NCBI GenBank assembly: GCA_021287165.1
Contig: JAJTAY010000023.1
Coordinates: 62,001 to 126,000, forward strand
DNA length: 64,000 bases
Reading direction: 5' to 3'
Origin: Bacteroidia bacterium
GTDB taxonomy: Bacteria; Bacteroidota; Bacteroidia; Bacteroidales; F082
Position numbers and translations under genes: made by a program. Below are positions 7,908 through 16,652 of the stretch, piece by piece (the stretch's first letter is position 1; each line of letters starts with the position of its first letter). The notes beneath the pieces were generated by a model that ran no database searches, was not told where the DNA came from, and was given only the letters and a program-made list of their open reading frames with translations.

Positions 7908-7993
7908 TCGAAATTAAGTACTGGTTATCCTAAATAATTCAATACTTAAAGCATAACGCTCAGTAATACAAGCATTAACCAAAAACCATTGCT

Positions 7994-8419
7994 ATGTTGT
8001 CGAAATCACAAGCACGCACTTTTTTTCTGGGAGGAACGGCAGTTACTTTTGCCATTTTCCTGGGATTATCGTGGAACTCGTTGGTCAACGAGGTTCCCGC
8101 ACAAACCAATGCGCATCTTCTTAACGCTGAAGTGGTACGTGGCAAAGCCCTATGGGAGAAGAACAATTGCATGGGCTGTCATACCATTTTTGGCGAAGGA
8201 GCCTATTATGCTCCAGAGCTCACCAAGGTATACGAACGCCGGGGTGAGGGATACATCAAGGCTGCATTAATGTCGAAAGTGCCCTGGGCACCGCGCGGTC
8301 GCAAAATGGTGGCTTACGGCTTTTCGGAAGAGCAGGCCAACGACCTCGTTGCGTTTCTAAAATGGGCAGGAGAAGTTGATTTGAACGGATTTCCGCCAAA
8401 ACCCGATGTAAAGCGTTAA
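7994..8419 (+). CDS. norC: nitric oxide reductase subunit C (cytochrome c)
   Basis: Membrane-anchored cytochrome c subunit of cNOR, 141 residues, matching the usual length of about 150. An N-terminal transmembrane anchor (about residues 10-29) is followed by the periplasmic heme-c domain with CMGCH (Cys59, Cys62, His63). A likely distal ligand is Met105 in APRGRKMVAYGFS. It passes electrons to the heme b/b3 centres of NorB for 2 NO + 2 e- + 2 H+ -> N2O + H2O. First gene of the nor operon, with a leader of about 80 nt. Confidence 0.95.
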   Translation: MLSKSQARTFFLGGTAVTFAIFLGLSWNSLVNEVPAQTNAHLLNAEVVRGKALWEKNNCMGCHTIFGEGAYYAPELTKVYERRGEGYIKAALMSKVPWAPRGRKMVAYGFSEEQANDLVAFLKWAGEVDLNGFPPKPDVKR

Positions 8420-8441
8420 TAACCAACCAAAACACAAAGTC

Positions 8442-9797
8442 ATGAAATACGAATCACAAAAAGTTGCTTATTGGTTTTTTGCAGCGGCTATCCTATTGCT
8501 TTCGTTGCAGATCACCTACGGATTCATCATGGGATTTGCCCGAATGGGCTATGATGGGCTTCATGAGTTTATCCCATTCAATACAGCCCGTGCAACACAC
8601 ACAAACCTTTTGGTTGTTTGGATACTTTTAGGGTTTATGGGGGCAGCCTATTATATTATTCCCGAAGAGGCTCAGCGCGAGCTTGTTGCAGTCAAGCTGG
8701 CTTATGCTCAGCTCATTTCCTTTCTTTTAGTGGGAGTTGTTGCCATCATCGGCTACCACCTCAATTATTGGGAAGGTCGCAAGTTTCTGGAGATACCACG
8801 ACCGCTCGACTGGCTCGTGGTGGTGAATGTGCTGACATTTTTGGGGATCATACTAACGACACTTTATAAAGGAAAGACACGCACCACTACTGCGATGGTA
8901 TTAGCAATGGGTCTGCTATTTGCTGCCTTGCTTTATTTGCCGGGAATGATCTGGTTTGACAATCAGACCATGGACTCGTTTTTCCGTTGGTGGGTTGTGC
9001 ATCTGTGGGTCGAAGGTGTTTGGGAGCTCATCATGGGCGGTATTCTCGCATTTCTGCTGATAAAACTTACGGGTGTTGACCGCGAGGTAATTGAAAAGTG
9101 GCTGTATGTCATTGTTGGTCTAACCTTCCTATCAGGTGTTCTGGGAACAGGTCACCATTATTACTACATAGGTGTAGGTAAAATTTGGCTCATTGTCGGC
9201 GGCATTTTTTCGATGCTTGAGCCACTTGCCTTTTTGGCCATGGCACTGTTTGCAGTAGCGATGTACCGCAAAGGGGAAAAGCGACATCCAAACAAATTGG
9301 CGCTATACTGGACTTTGGGTACAGCCATTATGGCATTTACAGGCGCGGGCCTGCTCGGAATGGCCCATACCTTACCCCAGGTTAATATGTACACACACGG
9401 AACGCTGGTAACCGCAATGCATGGTCACCTTGCCTTTTGGGGAGCCTACGGGATGATAGTTTTCAGCTTCATCACATTTGCCATGCCCAATCTTACAGGC
9501 AGAAGGCTGTATGATACGGTTAACGGACAGCTCGCATTCTGGCTTTCGAATATTGGCATGATTGGCATGACCATGGCATTTGGAGTTGCCGGCGTGGCAC
9601 AGGTTTATCTTGAGCGAAAAACCGGGCTTGAATTCGGTGCAGTGCAGCAGGAGCTTGAGGTACATTTCTTTGTTCTTGTGCTCACGGCAACCATGTTTGC
9701 CACAGGGATTATACTGTATATCATCGAATTTTTCCGGTACGGATCACCTCAGGATGAGGCTATAGGAATGGAAGAAGATTTAAAAACTATTTATTAG
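8442..9797 (+). CDS. norB: nitric oxide reductase subunit B
   Basis: Catalytic heme-copper-superfamily subunit of cytochrome-c-type NO reductase, 451 residues with about 12 transmembrane segments. Expected metal-site motifs are present: THTNLLVVW (heme b His), VVHLWVEGVWE (FeB His and the Glu residues specific to NOR), TGHHYYYIG (FeB His pair) and AMHGHLAFWGAYGM (heme ligands). It lacks the long N-terminal quinol-oxidising extension of qNOR, consistent with the adjacent NorC. It is 22 bp after norC. A strong hairpin terminator follows at 9816-9854. Confidence 0.96.
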   Translation: MKYESQKVAYWFFAAAILLLSLQITYGFIMGFARMGYDGLHEFIPFNTARATHTNLLVVWILLGFMGAAYYIIPEEAQRELVAVKLAYAQLISFLLVGVVAIIGYHLNYWEGRKFLEIPRPLDWLVVVNVLTFLGIILTTLYKGKTRTTTAMVLAMGLLFAALLYLPGMIWFDNQTMDSFFRWWVVHLWVEGVWELIMGGILAFLLIKLTGVDREVIEKWLYVIVGLTFLSGVLGTGHHYYYIGVGKIWLIVGGIFSMLEPLAFLAMALFAVAMYRKGEKRHPNKLALYWTLGTAIMAFTGAGLLGMAHTLPQVNMYTHGTLVTAMHGHLAFWGAYGMIVFSFITFAMPNLTGRRLYDTVNGQLAFWLSNIGMIGMTMAFGVAGVAQVYLERKTGLEFGAVQQELEVHFFVLVLTATMFATGIILYIIEFFRYGSPQDEAIGMEEDLKTIY

Positions 9798-9815
9798 CTC
9801 CATGTTTGTTTTTTA

Positions 9816-9854
9816 GGCAGCAGGTCGGCTAGCCGGCCTGTCTGCCCTGTTTTT
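9816..9854 (+). terminator. hairpin terminator between norB and norQ
   Basis: A GC-rich stem of about 15 bp, with arms from GGCAG at 9816 to CTGCC at 9846, one bulge and one G-U pair, centred on CTAG, is followed by a run of T at 9849-9854. This has the form of an intrinsic terminator. It lies 24 bp before norQ, so accessory genes must be reached by read-through or an unseen promoter. Confidence 0.65.
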
Positions 9855-9870
9855 AAAATGACGATTCGTA

Positions 9871-10653
9871 ATGCCTGATAACACCATACCATTTTATCTG
9901 CCTGCGGGCAAGGAAATAGAAGTGTTCGAGCATGCGGCAGCCAATAGGCTACCGGTATTGCTTAAGGGGCCGACAGGCACGGGTAAAACCAGGTTTGTTG
10001 AGTATATGGCATGGAAACTGGGGCGTTCTTTCCTCACCATCAGCTGTCACGAAGAAACCTCGGCCACCGACCTTATCGGGCGTTTCATAATAAAGGGCTC
10101 CGAGACAGTTTGGCTCGACGGGCCGCTAACTACTGCCGTTAAAAACGGCGCTATTATCTATCTTGATGAGGTAGCCGAGGCCCGTCCAGATGTGATTGTT
10201 GCAATTCACCCCTTAACTGATTTCAGAAGACAGCTTTACATCGATAAGCTTGCAGAAACTATAAACGCGCATGATGATTTTTTACTGGTAGCATCATTCA
10301 ATCCAGGTTATCAAAAAGGGTTTAAAGAGCTTAAACCCTCCACACGGCAACGCTTTGTGGCCATACCTTTTGGTTATCCAACATCCGATGCCGAGCAAAA
10401 AATCCTGATTCACGAATCTGGGGTGGAGAGCGAAATTGCCAAACGCCTTGTAGCGATAGGTAGCAAAATTCGCGGGCTTAAGGATCTCGGATTGACTGAG
10501 ACGGCTTCGACCAGGTTGCTTGTTGATGCTGCAAAGCTTATACAATCGGGTCTGCCAAAGCGTTTGGCAGTAAAATCAGCAGTAATTGAACCGCTAAGCG
10601 ACGACGATCAGATGATCGAGGCACTCATCGATTTAAGTAATCTGATGATTTGA
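9871..10653 (+). CDS. norQ: MoxR/CbbQ-type AAA+ ATPase NorQ
   Basis: Cytoplasmic AAA+ ATPase needed for assembly or activation of NO reductase, probably insertion of the non-heme iron FeB. It has 260 residues, the usual length. The Walker A motif GPTGTGKT is at about residues 33-40 and Walker B is IIYLDEVAEARPD. The CbbQ/NorQ C-terminal domain follows (SNLMI end). It works with the VWA protein NorD encoded 25 bp downstream. Confidence 0.92.
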   Translation: MPDNTIPFYLPAGKEIEVFEHAAANRLPVLLKGPTGTGKTRFVEYMAWKLGRSFLTISCHEETSATDLIGRFIIKGSETVWLDGPLTTAVKNGAIIYLDEVAEARPDVIVAIHPLTDFRRQLYIDKLAETINAHDDFLLVASFNPGYQKGFKELKPSTRQRFVAIPFGYPTSDAEQKILIHESGVESEIAKRLVAIGSKIRGLKDLGLTETASTRLLVDAAKLIQSGLPKRLAVKSAVIEPLSDDDQMIEALIDLSNLMI

Positions 10654-10678
10654 GTGGACTAATCCCAAAAACGATAGT

Positions 10679-12442
10679 ATGGCACTGGATGAGTTTCTGT
10701 TTGCAAAAGCGATTAAAGCACTTAGGGCAGTGCGCCGCCCTGATGCTGCTTTGCAAGGCAGGAGGGTAGAACTTGAAGCGTTGAAACACCGGCTGACTAT
10801 ACTGGCTCGGGCATTTACGGCTCAACCGGTCGAATTATTTCCGGCCGAACGGGAAGGAGGCAGCAAAGGGTTGAGCTGGTTTTTACCATCCCAATTCGAT
10901 CTCTTTCCCAATAGGTTGCTCAATGAAAAGTTTTACCTTTTTAGGGTGCTGTATCTTTCAGGTCAATACAAGCTTGGTTTGAACTGGTCTTCTCAAACCG
11001 ATCACAGTGTAGAGCTTTCGCAACGAAAGGCATACGAGACGCATCAAGCCGTACTCAATTATTTGATCGGGGACTATCCGCAAATAGCGATCCTGCATCA
11101 TGAGTTGACAGAAGCATTGCAGCTGTGCGCTTTAAAAGGCCGAACACCCGATGTGTCATGGCTTTACGGAAGATGGATGAGCGTCAACGACAATAATCTG
11201 AACAACCCCAGTATAAACTTTGCAGAAGATTCGAGATGCGGAAACGCACCGAATGATGCACAAACTGTGGTAAAAGCAAAAGCTGTCGAAGAAATCAAAC
11301 TTGCCCGCATCGATAAGAAGCAGCAGGAAGACTATGTGCTCACCCATAATTTCGAGAAGGTTGAAACTGCCGAGGAGTTTCAGGGAGTGTGGCGCGATTT
11401 CGACGGAAGCGATCAGCTCAGCGAGCACCACGATGCACTCGATGAGCTGAATATGCGTTGGGTTGTACGCACCAACGACCCGACACATTCAATCTACCAG
11501 GCCGAATTCACTGAAAATACGCTTGTTGCCGAGAGTGAAACTGCTCCGGCATTGAAAAGCTGTTATGTTTACGACGAGTGGGACTATAAGAAAAAGGAAT
11601 ACCATAAGGATTTTTGCAGGATCTACGAGAGACGACCAGAAAAGTACAACAACGGTTTTAGAAATCGCGTGATTGAAGAAAACGTTCAAGTTCTGGAAAC
11701 CATGCGAAAAATGATTGCAAATGTGAACAACAGACGTTGTCAGGTGCGAAAACAAAGCTCGGGCGAAAACTTTGATCTGGATGCGGTAATCGATGGATAT
11801 GCTGATTTAGTGGCTGGCAAAACTCCCTCGGAAAAGCTCTATCTCTCCGATCGAAAAATTGATAAGGAACTTTCCATCATGCTACTGCTCGACAATAGCC
11901 TGAGTACGGACAGCTATGCGGCAGGGAATAAAGTGATCGAAGTTGAGAAACAGGTTGCCACTTTGTTTGGCGAAATTTTAAACGAAAACAATATTGACTT
12001 TGCGATAGCAGGTTTTGGTTCGCAAACCCGCAACCACAGCAATTTTACCTTACTTAAAGGATTTGATGAAAAATGGTCGTCAACGGCCGGTTATACCGGA
12101 TCGCTTTCACCGGAAGGGTATACCCGCATTGGGGTGGCATTGCGACATGCGGGTGCAAAGCTTTTGCAACGTCAGGCTAAAAACAAGTGGCTGATATTGC
12201 TTTCGGACGGAAAACCCAATGATTACGACCGGTATGAGGGGCGTTACGGTATTGCCGATGTGAAGCAGGCGCTAAAGGAACTTCATCAACAGCAAATCAA
12301 CGTTTTTGCATTTGCTATTGAAGCACAGGCCCGTTACTATTTACCACAAATGTTTGGAGCCTCACATTTTCAGATACTTACCAAACCCAGCGAAATGATG
12401 GCGGCACTCGTGAAGCTTTACGCGAAAATCAAGCAGCTATGA
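10679..12442 (+). CDS. norD: NorD, VWA-domain NO reductase activation protein
   Basis: Partner of NorQ in NO reductase maturation, 587 residues, close to the usual size of about 600. The N-terminal two thirds are family-specific. The C-terminal von Willebrand A domain (from about residue 395) carries the metal-ion-dependent adhesion site DNSLST and the strand LILLSDGKPNDY. The stop codon overlaps the norE start (ATGA), showing translational coupling. Confidence 0.92.
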   Translation: MALDEFLFAKAIKALRAVRRPDAALQGRRVELEALKHRLTILARAFTAQPVELFPAEREGGSKGLSWFLPSQFDLFPNRLLNEKFYLFRVLYLSGQYKLGLNWSSQTDHSVELSQRKAYETHQAVLNYLIGDYPQIAILHHELTEALQLCALKGRTPDVSWLYGRWMSVNDNNLNNPSINFAEDSRCGNAPNDAQTVVKAKAVEEIKLARIDKKQQEDYVLTHNFEKVETAEEFQGVWRDFDGSDQLSEHHDALDELNMRWVVRTNDPTHSIYQAEFTENTLVAESETAPALKSCYVYDEWDYKKKEYHKDFCRIYERRPEKYNNGFRNRVIEENVQVLETMRKMIANVNNRRCQVRKQSSGENFDLDAVIDGYADLVAGKTPSEKLYLSDRKIDKELSIMLLLDNSLSTDSYAAGNKVIEVEKQVATLFGEILNENNIDFAIAGFGSQTRNHSNFTLLKGFDEKWSSTAGYTGSLSPEGYTRIGVALRHAGAKLLQRQAKNKWLILLSDGKPNDYDRYEGRYGIADVKQALKELHQQQINVFAFAIEAQARYYLPQMFGASHFQILTKPSEMMAALVKLYAKIKQL

Positions 12443-13008
12443 AAAGAGTTGCCGCCAACATTGCCTATCCTCCCGGCGGATTGCTGATCTGGATTATCAT
12501 CATTGTCGAATTAATGACTTTTGGGCTGGCGCTGATCGGATTTGGAATTTCCTCTTTACACGAACGACAAAGCTTTGTCGGGTCGACTAAATTACTTGAC
12601 CGTAATGCTGGATTTGTCAACACATTGCTACTACTAAGCAGTGGGTTTTTTATGGCCGTTGCGGTGCAAAATGTACGCGAAGGAAAAAATCGACCCGCCA
12701 ATAGCATGATGTTGATGGCAATGCTTACAGGTACATTATTTGTGTTGATCAAGGGAATAGAATATAACAGCAAGTTGACAGCGGGTATTGGGCTGTATTA
12801 CAATACTTTTTTCCTCTATTACTGGCTGCTGACAGGTTTTCATCTGGTGCACGTCCTTGCCGGTCTTGTGATTATTGTTGTTGCGATTGTCAATAATTTG
12901 AAGGGCAAACTTAGCATGGAAAGCATGGAAGCCACGGCATCCTTTTGGCACATGTGCGATCTCATCTGGCTTGTTCTTTTCCCCCTATTGTACCTTATTC
13001 AATGGTAA
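12439..13008 (+). CDS. norE: NorE, cytochrome c oxidase subunit III-like protein
   Basis: Integral membrane protein of 189 residues with about five transmembrane helices, belonging to the heme-copper oxidase subunit III family. Recognisable segments are LVHVLAGLVIIVVAIV and the C-terminal FWHMCDLIWLVLFPLLYL. NorE proteins accompany norCBQD in denitrifiers and help full NO reductase activity without being part of the core enzyme. It overlaps norD by 4 bp and norF by 1 bp. Confidence 0.88.
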   Translation: MKRVAANIAYPPGGLLIWIIIIVELMTFGLALIGFGISSLHERQSFVGSTKLLDRNAGFVNTLLLLSSGFFMAVAVQNVREGKNRPANSMMLMAMLTGTLFVLIKGIEYNSKLTAGIGLYYNTFFLYYWLLTGFHLVHVLAGLVIIVVAIVNNLKGKLSMESMEATASFWHMCDLIWLVLFPLLYLIQW

Positions 13009-13271
13009 TGGAAAATCATATTCGTCTGCTTATCAGTGTCTTTTTTGTCGTTAGCCTGCTTACACTTGGCGGAGCATTGTTGTTAAAAATTCAAACGAAT
13101 ACCTTGATTGCCAACGGAGCAATACTTGCCTTGGCAGCCTTGAAATTTGTGCTTGTTGGGCTGTTTTTTCTAGAGGCCCGCAGCGCACATATCCTATGGA
13201 AGCTCTTCGTCATTGCCTTTCCTGCACTATTATTTATTTGCCTGTATTTGTTTACCTTTTTAGGACGATAA
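13008..13271 (+). CDS. norF: NorF-like small membrane protein
   Basis: A hydrophobic protein of 87 residues with three predicted transmembrane helices (about 8-25, 33-52 and 60-83). It resembles the small NorF/cytochrome oxidase subunit IV family that follows norE. I place the start at ATG 13008, which overlaps the norE stop as TAATG; an ATG at 13002 is also in frame. The internal motif ALKFVLVGLFFLEAR is typical of this family. Assignment rests on size, topology and position. Confidence 0.75.
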   Translation: MENHIRLLISVFFVVSLLTLGGALLLKIQTNTLIANGAILALAALKFVLVGLFFLEARSAHILWKLFVIAFPALLFICLYLFTFLGR

Positions 13272-13287
13272 TCGGATCGACAATCTG

Positions 13288-13295
13288 TAATTTTG
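13288..13295 (+). promoter_or_regulatory. -7 element before the threonine aldolase gene
   Basis: TAATTTTG on the plus strand, 17 bp before the ATG at 13313 and 16 bp after the norF stop. It indicates that the aldolase gene is transcribed separately from the nor operon and rules out an in-frame start at 13196. Confidence 0.45.
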
Positions 13296-13312
13296 CCGAA
13301 ACGGTTCATAAA

Positions 13313-14377
13313 ATGACAGAATTTCGAATTGGTGGCCGCAAAGGCTTTGCCAGCGACAACTGGTCGGGCGTTTCGCCCGACGTGATGGAGGCGCTTCGGG
13401 CAGTCAATCACGCTCACCATCCCGCCTATGGCGAAAACGACCCCCTTCTCGAACAGGCGCAGGAGCTGTTCAGGCAACATTTCGGACCTGATAGTCAAAC
13501 TTTTTTTGTTTACAATGGCACAGGGGCCAATGTGCTGGCCGTGCAGCAGTTATTGCGCTCGTGGGAAGCCGTGGTAGCCCCGCACTCGGCCCACTTGAAC
13601 GAAGACGAAGGCGGAGCTCCCGAAAAGTTTACCGGTGGCAAAATTCTCACAGTGCACACCGAAGATGGCAAAATATCGCCAAGTGATGTGGAGCCGTTTT
13701 TAAACAGCATTGGTTTTCAACATCATGTGCAGCCGCGCCTGATCAGTATTTCGCAGTCCACCGAAAAGGGCACGCTTTACAGCTGCGGGGAAATTGCCGA
13801 ACTGGCCCGTTTTGCCCATCAAAACAATATGTTTCTGCATGTTGACGGTGCCCGCATTGCCAATGCGGCAGTAGCCATGGATGTGAGCTTCAGGGAAATG
13901 ATTGTCGACACCGGTGTGGACGTGCTTTCGTTCGGGGGCACCAAAAACGGATTGATGTTTGGCGAAGCTGTGGTATTCCTCAACAAGGAGCTGGCGCGCG
14001 GTTTTGAATACAGCCGCAAGCAGGGAATGCAGCTGGCCAGCAAGATGCGGTTTATTCTGGCTCAATTCATCGTTTATCTGGGCAACGGTTTGTGGAAACG
14101 CAATGCCGAACAGGCTAATAACATGGCCCGTTTGCTTGCCGATTCGATCGTCTCAGTGCCGGGCATCAGTCTGAGCAGGCCGGTGCAGGCCAATGGCGTG
14201 TTTGCTGTCATGCCTAAGAAGCTCATTCCCAGGCTTCAAAAAGAATATTTTTTTCACGTTTGGGACGAAGATACCGGCGAAGTGCGGTTGATGTGTTCGT
14301 TTGATACTTCGAGGGAGGATGTTGATGGGTTGGTTCATGCGGCCAGACGTTTAATGCAAAACGTTGATGATCGCTAA
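13313..14377 (+). CDS. ltaE: low-specificity threonine aldolase-like PLP enzyme
   Basis: Fold-type I PLP enzyme of the beta-eliminating lyase/threonine aldolase family, 354 residues. It would cleave threonine or allo-threonine to glycine and acetaldehyde. The substrate/PLP-binding sequence DNWSGVSPDVMEAL is at the N terminus. The PLP Lys is in VLSFGGTKNGLMFGEA, and LHVDGARIANAAVAM contains the PLP-contacting Asp. The ATG at 13313 begins the family-typical N terminus; a longer reading frame overlaps norF and the promoter. The neighbouring lipoprotein gene overlaps its 3' end by 11 bp. Confidence 0.85.
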   Translation: MTEFRIGGRKGFASDNWSGVSPDVMEALRAVNHAHHPAYGENDPLLEQAQELFRQHFGPDSQTFFVYNGTGANVLAVQQLLRSWEAVVAPHSAHLNEDEGGAPEKFTGGKILTVHTEDGKISPSDVEPFLNSIGFQHHVQPRLISISQSTEKGTLYSCGEIAELARFAHQNNMFLHVDGARIANAAVAMDVSFREMIVDTGVDVLSFGGTKNGLMFGEAVVFLNKELARGFEYSRKQGMQLASKMRFILAQFIVYLGNGLWKRNAEQANNMARLLADSIVSVPGISLSRPVQANGVFAVMPKKLIPRLQKEYFFHVWDEDTGEVRLMCSFDTSREDVDGLVHAARRLMQNVDDR

Positions 14378-14936
14378 AATTGCCAGAAATATGGGTGTCA
14401 GAGCTGCTTTTGCTTCAGTCTTATTGCTTATAACGGTGCTATTGCTGCCGGGCTGTAAGGCAGTGAAGAAACTTACGCAGTTTTCCTTGAAATTCAACCA
14501 AACAATTATCATTCCATCCACGGTTGGTATTAACCTCCCGTTTAACATCAACACACCGCCCATGGCCACCAATTCGGTGGCCGAATTCGAGCGCAACAAT
14601 ACCAATTCAAGTCTTGTAGAGCGTATCGAATTACGCCAGCTTCGTCTTAAGTTGACCGCGCCTTCTAACTCCGACTTCAGTTTTCTCAACTCGGTGAAAA
14701 TCTTTCTCTCGGCCGACGGATTGCCCGAAACCCTGGTGGCATGGCGAGAAAATATCCCGGATAATGTGGGTAAAGAGCTTGATCTGCAAACCACCAATGC
14801 CGACTTGAAGGCTTATGTCATGAAAGAGCGGATTTCTATGAGGGTGAGCACAGTTACAGACAAGCTCATTGCTTCGGAACACCATATTGACCTTGAGGCT
14901 ACATTTTTTGTGGATGCAAGGCTGTTGGGGCTATAA
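14367..14936 (+). CDS. putative lipoprotein of unknown function
   Basis: I do not recognise this 189-residue protein. It has a lipoprotein signal peptide ending in the lipobox LLPGC (Cys about residue 29 from the ATG at 14367, or residue 21 from the ATG at 14391). The mature part is predicted mostly beta, with the stretch FNQTIIIPSTVGINLPFNI and no catalytic motifs visible. ATG 14367 overlaps the threonine aldolase stop by 11 bp, consistent with coupling. The role is unknown; periplasmic or outer-membrane location is inferred from the lipobox. Confidence 0.65.
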   Translation: MIAKIARNMGVRAAFASVLLLITVLLLPGCKAVKKLTQFSLKFNQTIIIPSTVGINLPFNINTPPMATNSVAEFERNNTNSSLVERIELRQLRLKLTAPSNSDFSFLNSVKIFLSADGLPETLVAWRENIPDNVGKELDLQTTNADLKAYVMKERISMRVSTVTDKLIASEHHIDLEATFFVDARLLGL

Positions 14937-15017
14937 ATTTTTTGCCTCTACCGGCATTGTATTAAACCTATCCCAAAGCTGCCTGTCTTTTATTCAAAAC
15001 TGTCAGAACATATCCTT

Positions 15018-15935
15018 ATGGCTATTCCAACAACCAGAACCAAAGAGCGGGCTTTGGTCAGCATCGACATCAATTTGTGCACCGGCTGTGGCAATTGTGC
15101 AGAAGTGTGCAAGGATTTCGGCCTTGAGATACGCGACGATAAAGCAGTTTTGAGCAATAACCCATTGTTCGGCTGCGTGGCCTGTGGTCATTGTATGGCT
15201 GTTTGTCCCACGGGTGCAATCACGGTCACAGGCAGATTTCTTAGCCAGGATGATCTTTTCCCGCTGCCTGCCAAAGAAAATGCCGCCGGCTATTCCGAAC
15301 TGCTTCATTTGCTGCAGCGACGACGCAGCATCAGGGAGTTTGCCGACAGGAATGTAGATATCGGCCTTGTAAATCAGATTCTTGATGCCGCCGCAACGGC
15401 GCCTATGGGTATTCCGCCTTCCGATGTTAATGTCAATGTCTGGTTGGGCAAAGAAAAGTCGAGAGCTTTTGCCGCCGATTTTTCGGCTTACCTGAGCGGA
15501 ATGAAGTATATGACTTCACCCTTGTTCCTAACACTTATGCGACCTTTCTGGGGAAAAGCCAACGACGAGATGTTTCGTGCCTTTGTCAGTCCCTTGTTCA
15601 GGGTATTCACCGATGAGTTTGCCCATGGCAACAACTAAATAAACTACGACGCTCCGCTGTTGATGTATTTTTACGGCTCGCCCTATACCGATCCGGCCGA
15701 TCCTATTGTGGCCGCCACCTACGCCATGATTGCCGGCGAATCGCTCGGGCTGGGCTCATGCATGCTGGGTGCTGTGCATCCGTTCATTCAAAATGGACCA
15801 AAGGCGGCTGCTTTCCGGAAAAAACACCATATCAAATACAAAAGCAGGGAAGGAATTTTTGTGGCTTTCGGCTATCCTTCGGTCAAATATGCCAAAGGCC
15901 TGAAAAGATCGTTCGCCTCTTTTCATATTTCCTGA
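15018..15935 (+). pseudogene. ferredoxin-nitroreductase fusion interrupted by an in-frame TAA
   Basis: Two N-terminal 4Fe-4S motifs (CTGCGNCAEVC and CVACGHCMAVCPTG) precede a nitroreductase-type flavin domain (RRRSIREF, then AATAPMGIPPSD). The frame is broken once, by TAA at 15636-15638. The next codons, without any shift, continue the expected domain: INYDAPLLMYFYGSP, then AATYAMIAGESLGLGSC, to a stop at 15935. Read through, it would be a normal protein of about 305 residues. A single base substitution, a sequencing error or stop-codon read-through would each explain it. The catalytic half lies after the stop, so the truncated product is probably inactive. If intact it would be an NAD(P)H- or ferredoxin-linked flavin reductase. 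Confidence 0.8.
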
Positions 15936-15959
15936 TTGAGGACATTAACCGTTGTAACC

Positions 15960-16487
15960 ATGATTCCTGAAAATCACAGCGCAAAATGCACCCTCAGGCC
16001 TTGGCGCCTCAGCGATCTTGACAGCCTTGTGCGCTATGCCAATAATCCGCGTGTGGCGGCCAACCTGACTGATCAGTTTCCAAGCCCTTACAGCCGGGTC
16101 GATGGGGAGGCATTTATCAATGCGGTTTCGGAGGACAATCCTGTCCGCGTGATGGCCATCGATGTCGATGGAGAGGCTGTGGGTGCAATAGGTGTTTTTC
16201 CGCAAAGCGACGTGCACCGGCTCAATGCCGAGATGGGCTATTGGCTCGCCGAACCTTTTTGGGGCAGGGGGATTGTTTCATCGGCAGTAAACCAGATGGT
16301 TCAATACGCTTTTGCCAATTTCGGGATCAACCGCATTTTTGCCCGCCCTTTCGGAACAAATCGTGCCTCGCAGCGGGTGCTCGAAAAGAATGGTTTTGTG
16401 CTTGAGGCTCGCTTCAAGGAAGCACTGATCAAAAATGAGGTTTTGCTGGATGAACTCATTTACGCTATCCGAAGAACAAAACCCTAA
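15960..16487 (+). CDS. GNAT-family N-acetyltransferase (RimJ/RimL type)
   Basis: Acetyl-CoA-dependent N-acetyltransferase of the GNAT superfamily, 175 residues. The N terminus CTLRPWRLSDLDSLVRYANN, the acceptor-binding region AEMGYWLAEPFWGRGI and the C-terminal FGTNRASQRVLEKNGFVLE are typical of RimJ/RimL-type enzymes that acetylate ribosomal protein N termini or small substrates. The acetyl-CoA loop is in the WGRGIVSSAV segment. Substrate unknown. ATG 15960 follows the broken nitroreductase gene by 24 bp. Confidence 0.85.
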   Translation: MIPENHSAKCTLRPWRLSDLDSLVRYANNPRVAANLTDQFPSPYSRVDGEAFINAVSEDNPVRVMAIDVDGEAVGAIGVFPQSDVHRLNAEMGYWLAEPFWGRGIVSSAVNQMVQYAFANFGINRIFARPFGTNRASQRVLEKNGFVLEARFKEALIKNEVLLDELIYAIRRTKP

Positions 16488-16602
16488 GTTTCGTTGAAAG
16501 TCTGGCGCCATTTACATGGCTTAAAAACCCTTAAATCAGTTTTTTGCGGACAGGGATATTGGATAGCCAAAATGGTTTTTCATTTTTTTAGTACGGAGCG
16601 CG

Positions 16603-16633
16603 TTGATGCTGCCAGCCAATCGCCTTACTTTTG
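16603..16633 (+). promoter_or_regulatory. promoter of the serine hydrolase gene
   Basis: -33 TTG (16603-16605), a 20-bp spacer and -7 TACTTTTG (16626-16633), 19 bp before the ATG at 16653. It supports that start over an upstream in-frame codon at 16494. Confidence 0.55.
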
Positions 16634-16652
16634 CCGGCCCAACGACGGTTTG

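Noticed and set aside
12945..13007. Longer NorF start
   Set aside because: It lies within norE coding sequence; the ATG at 13008 overlaps the norE stop as TAATG and begins the hydrophobic protein directly.
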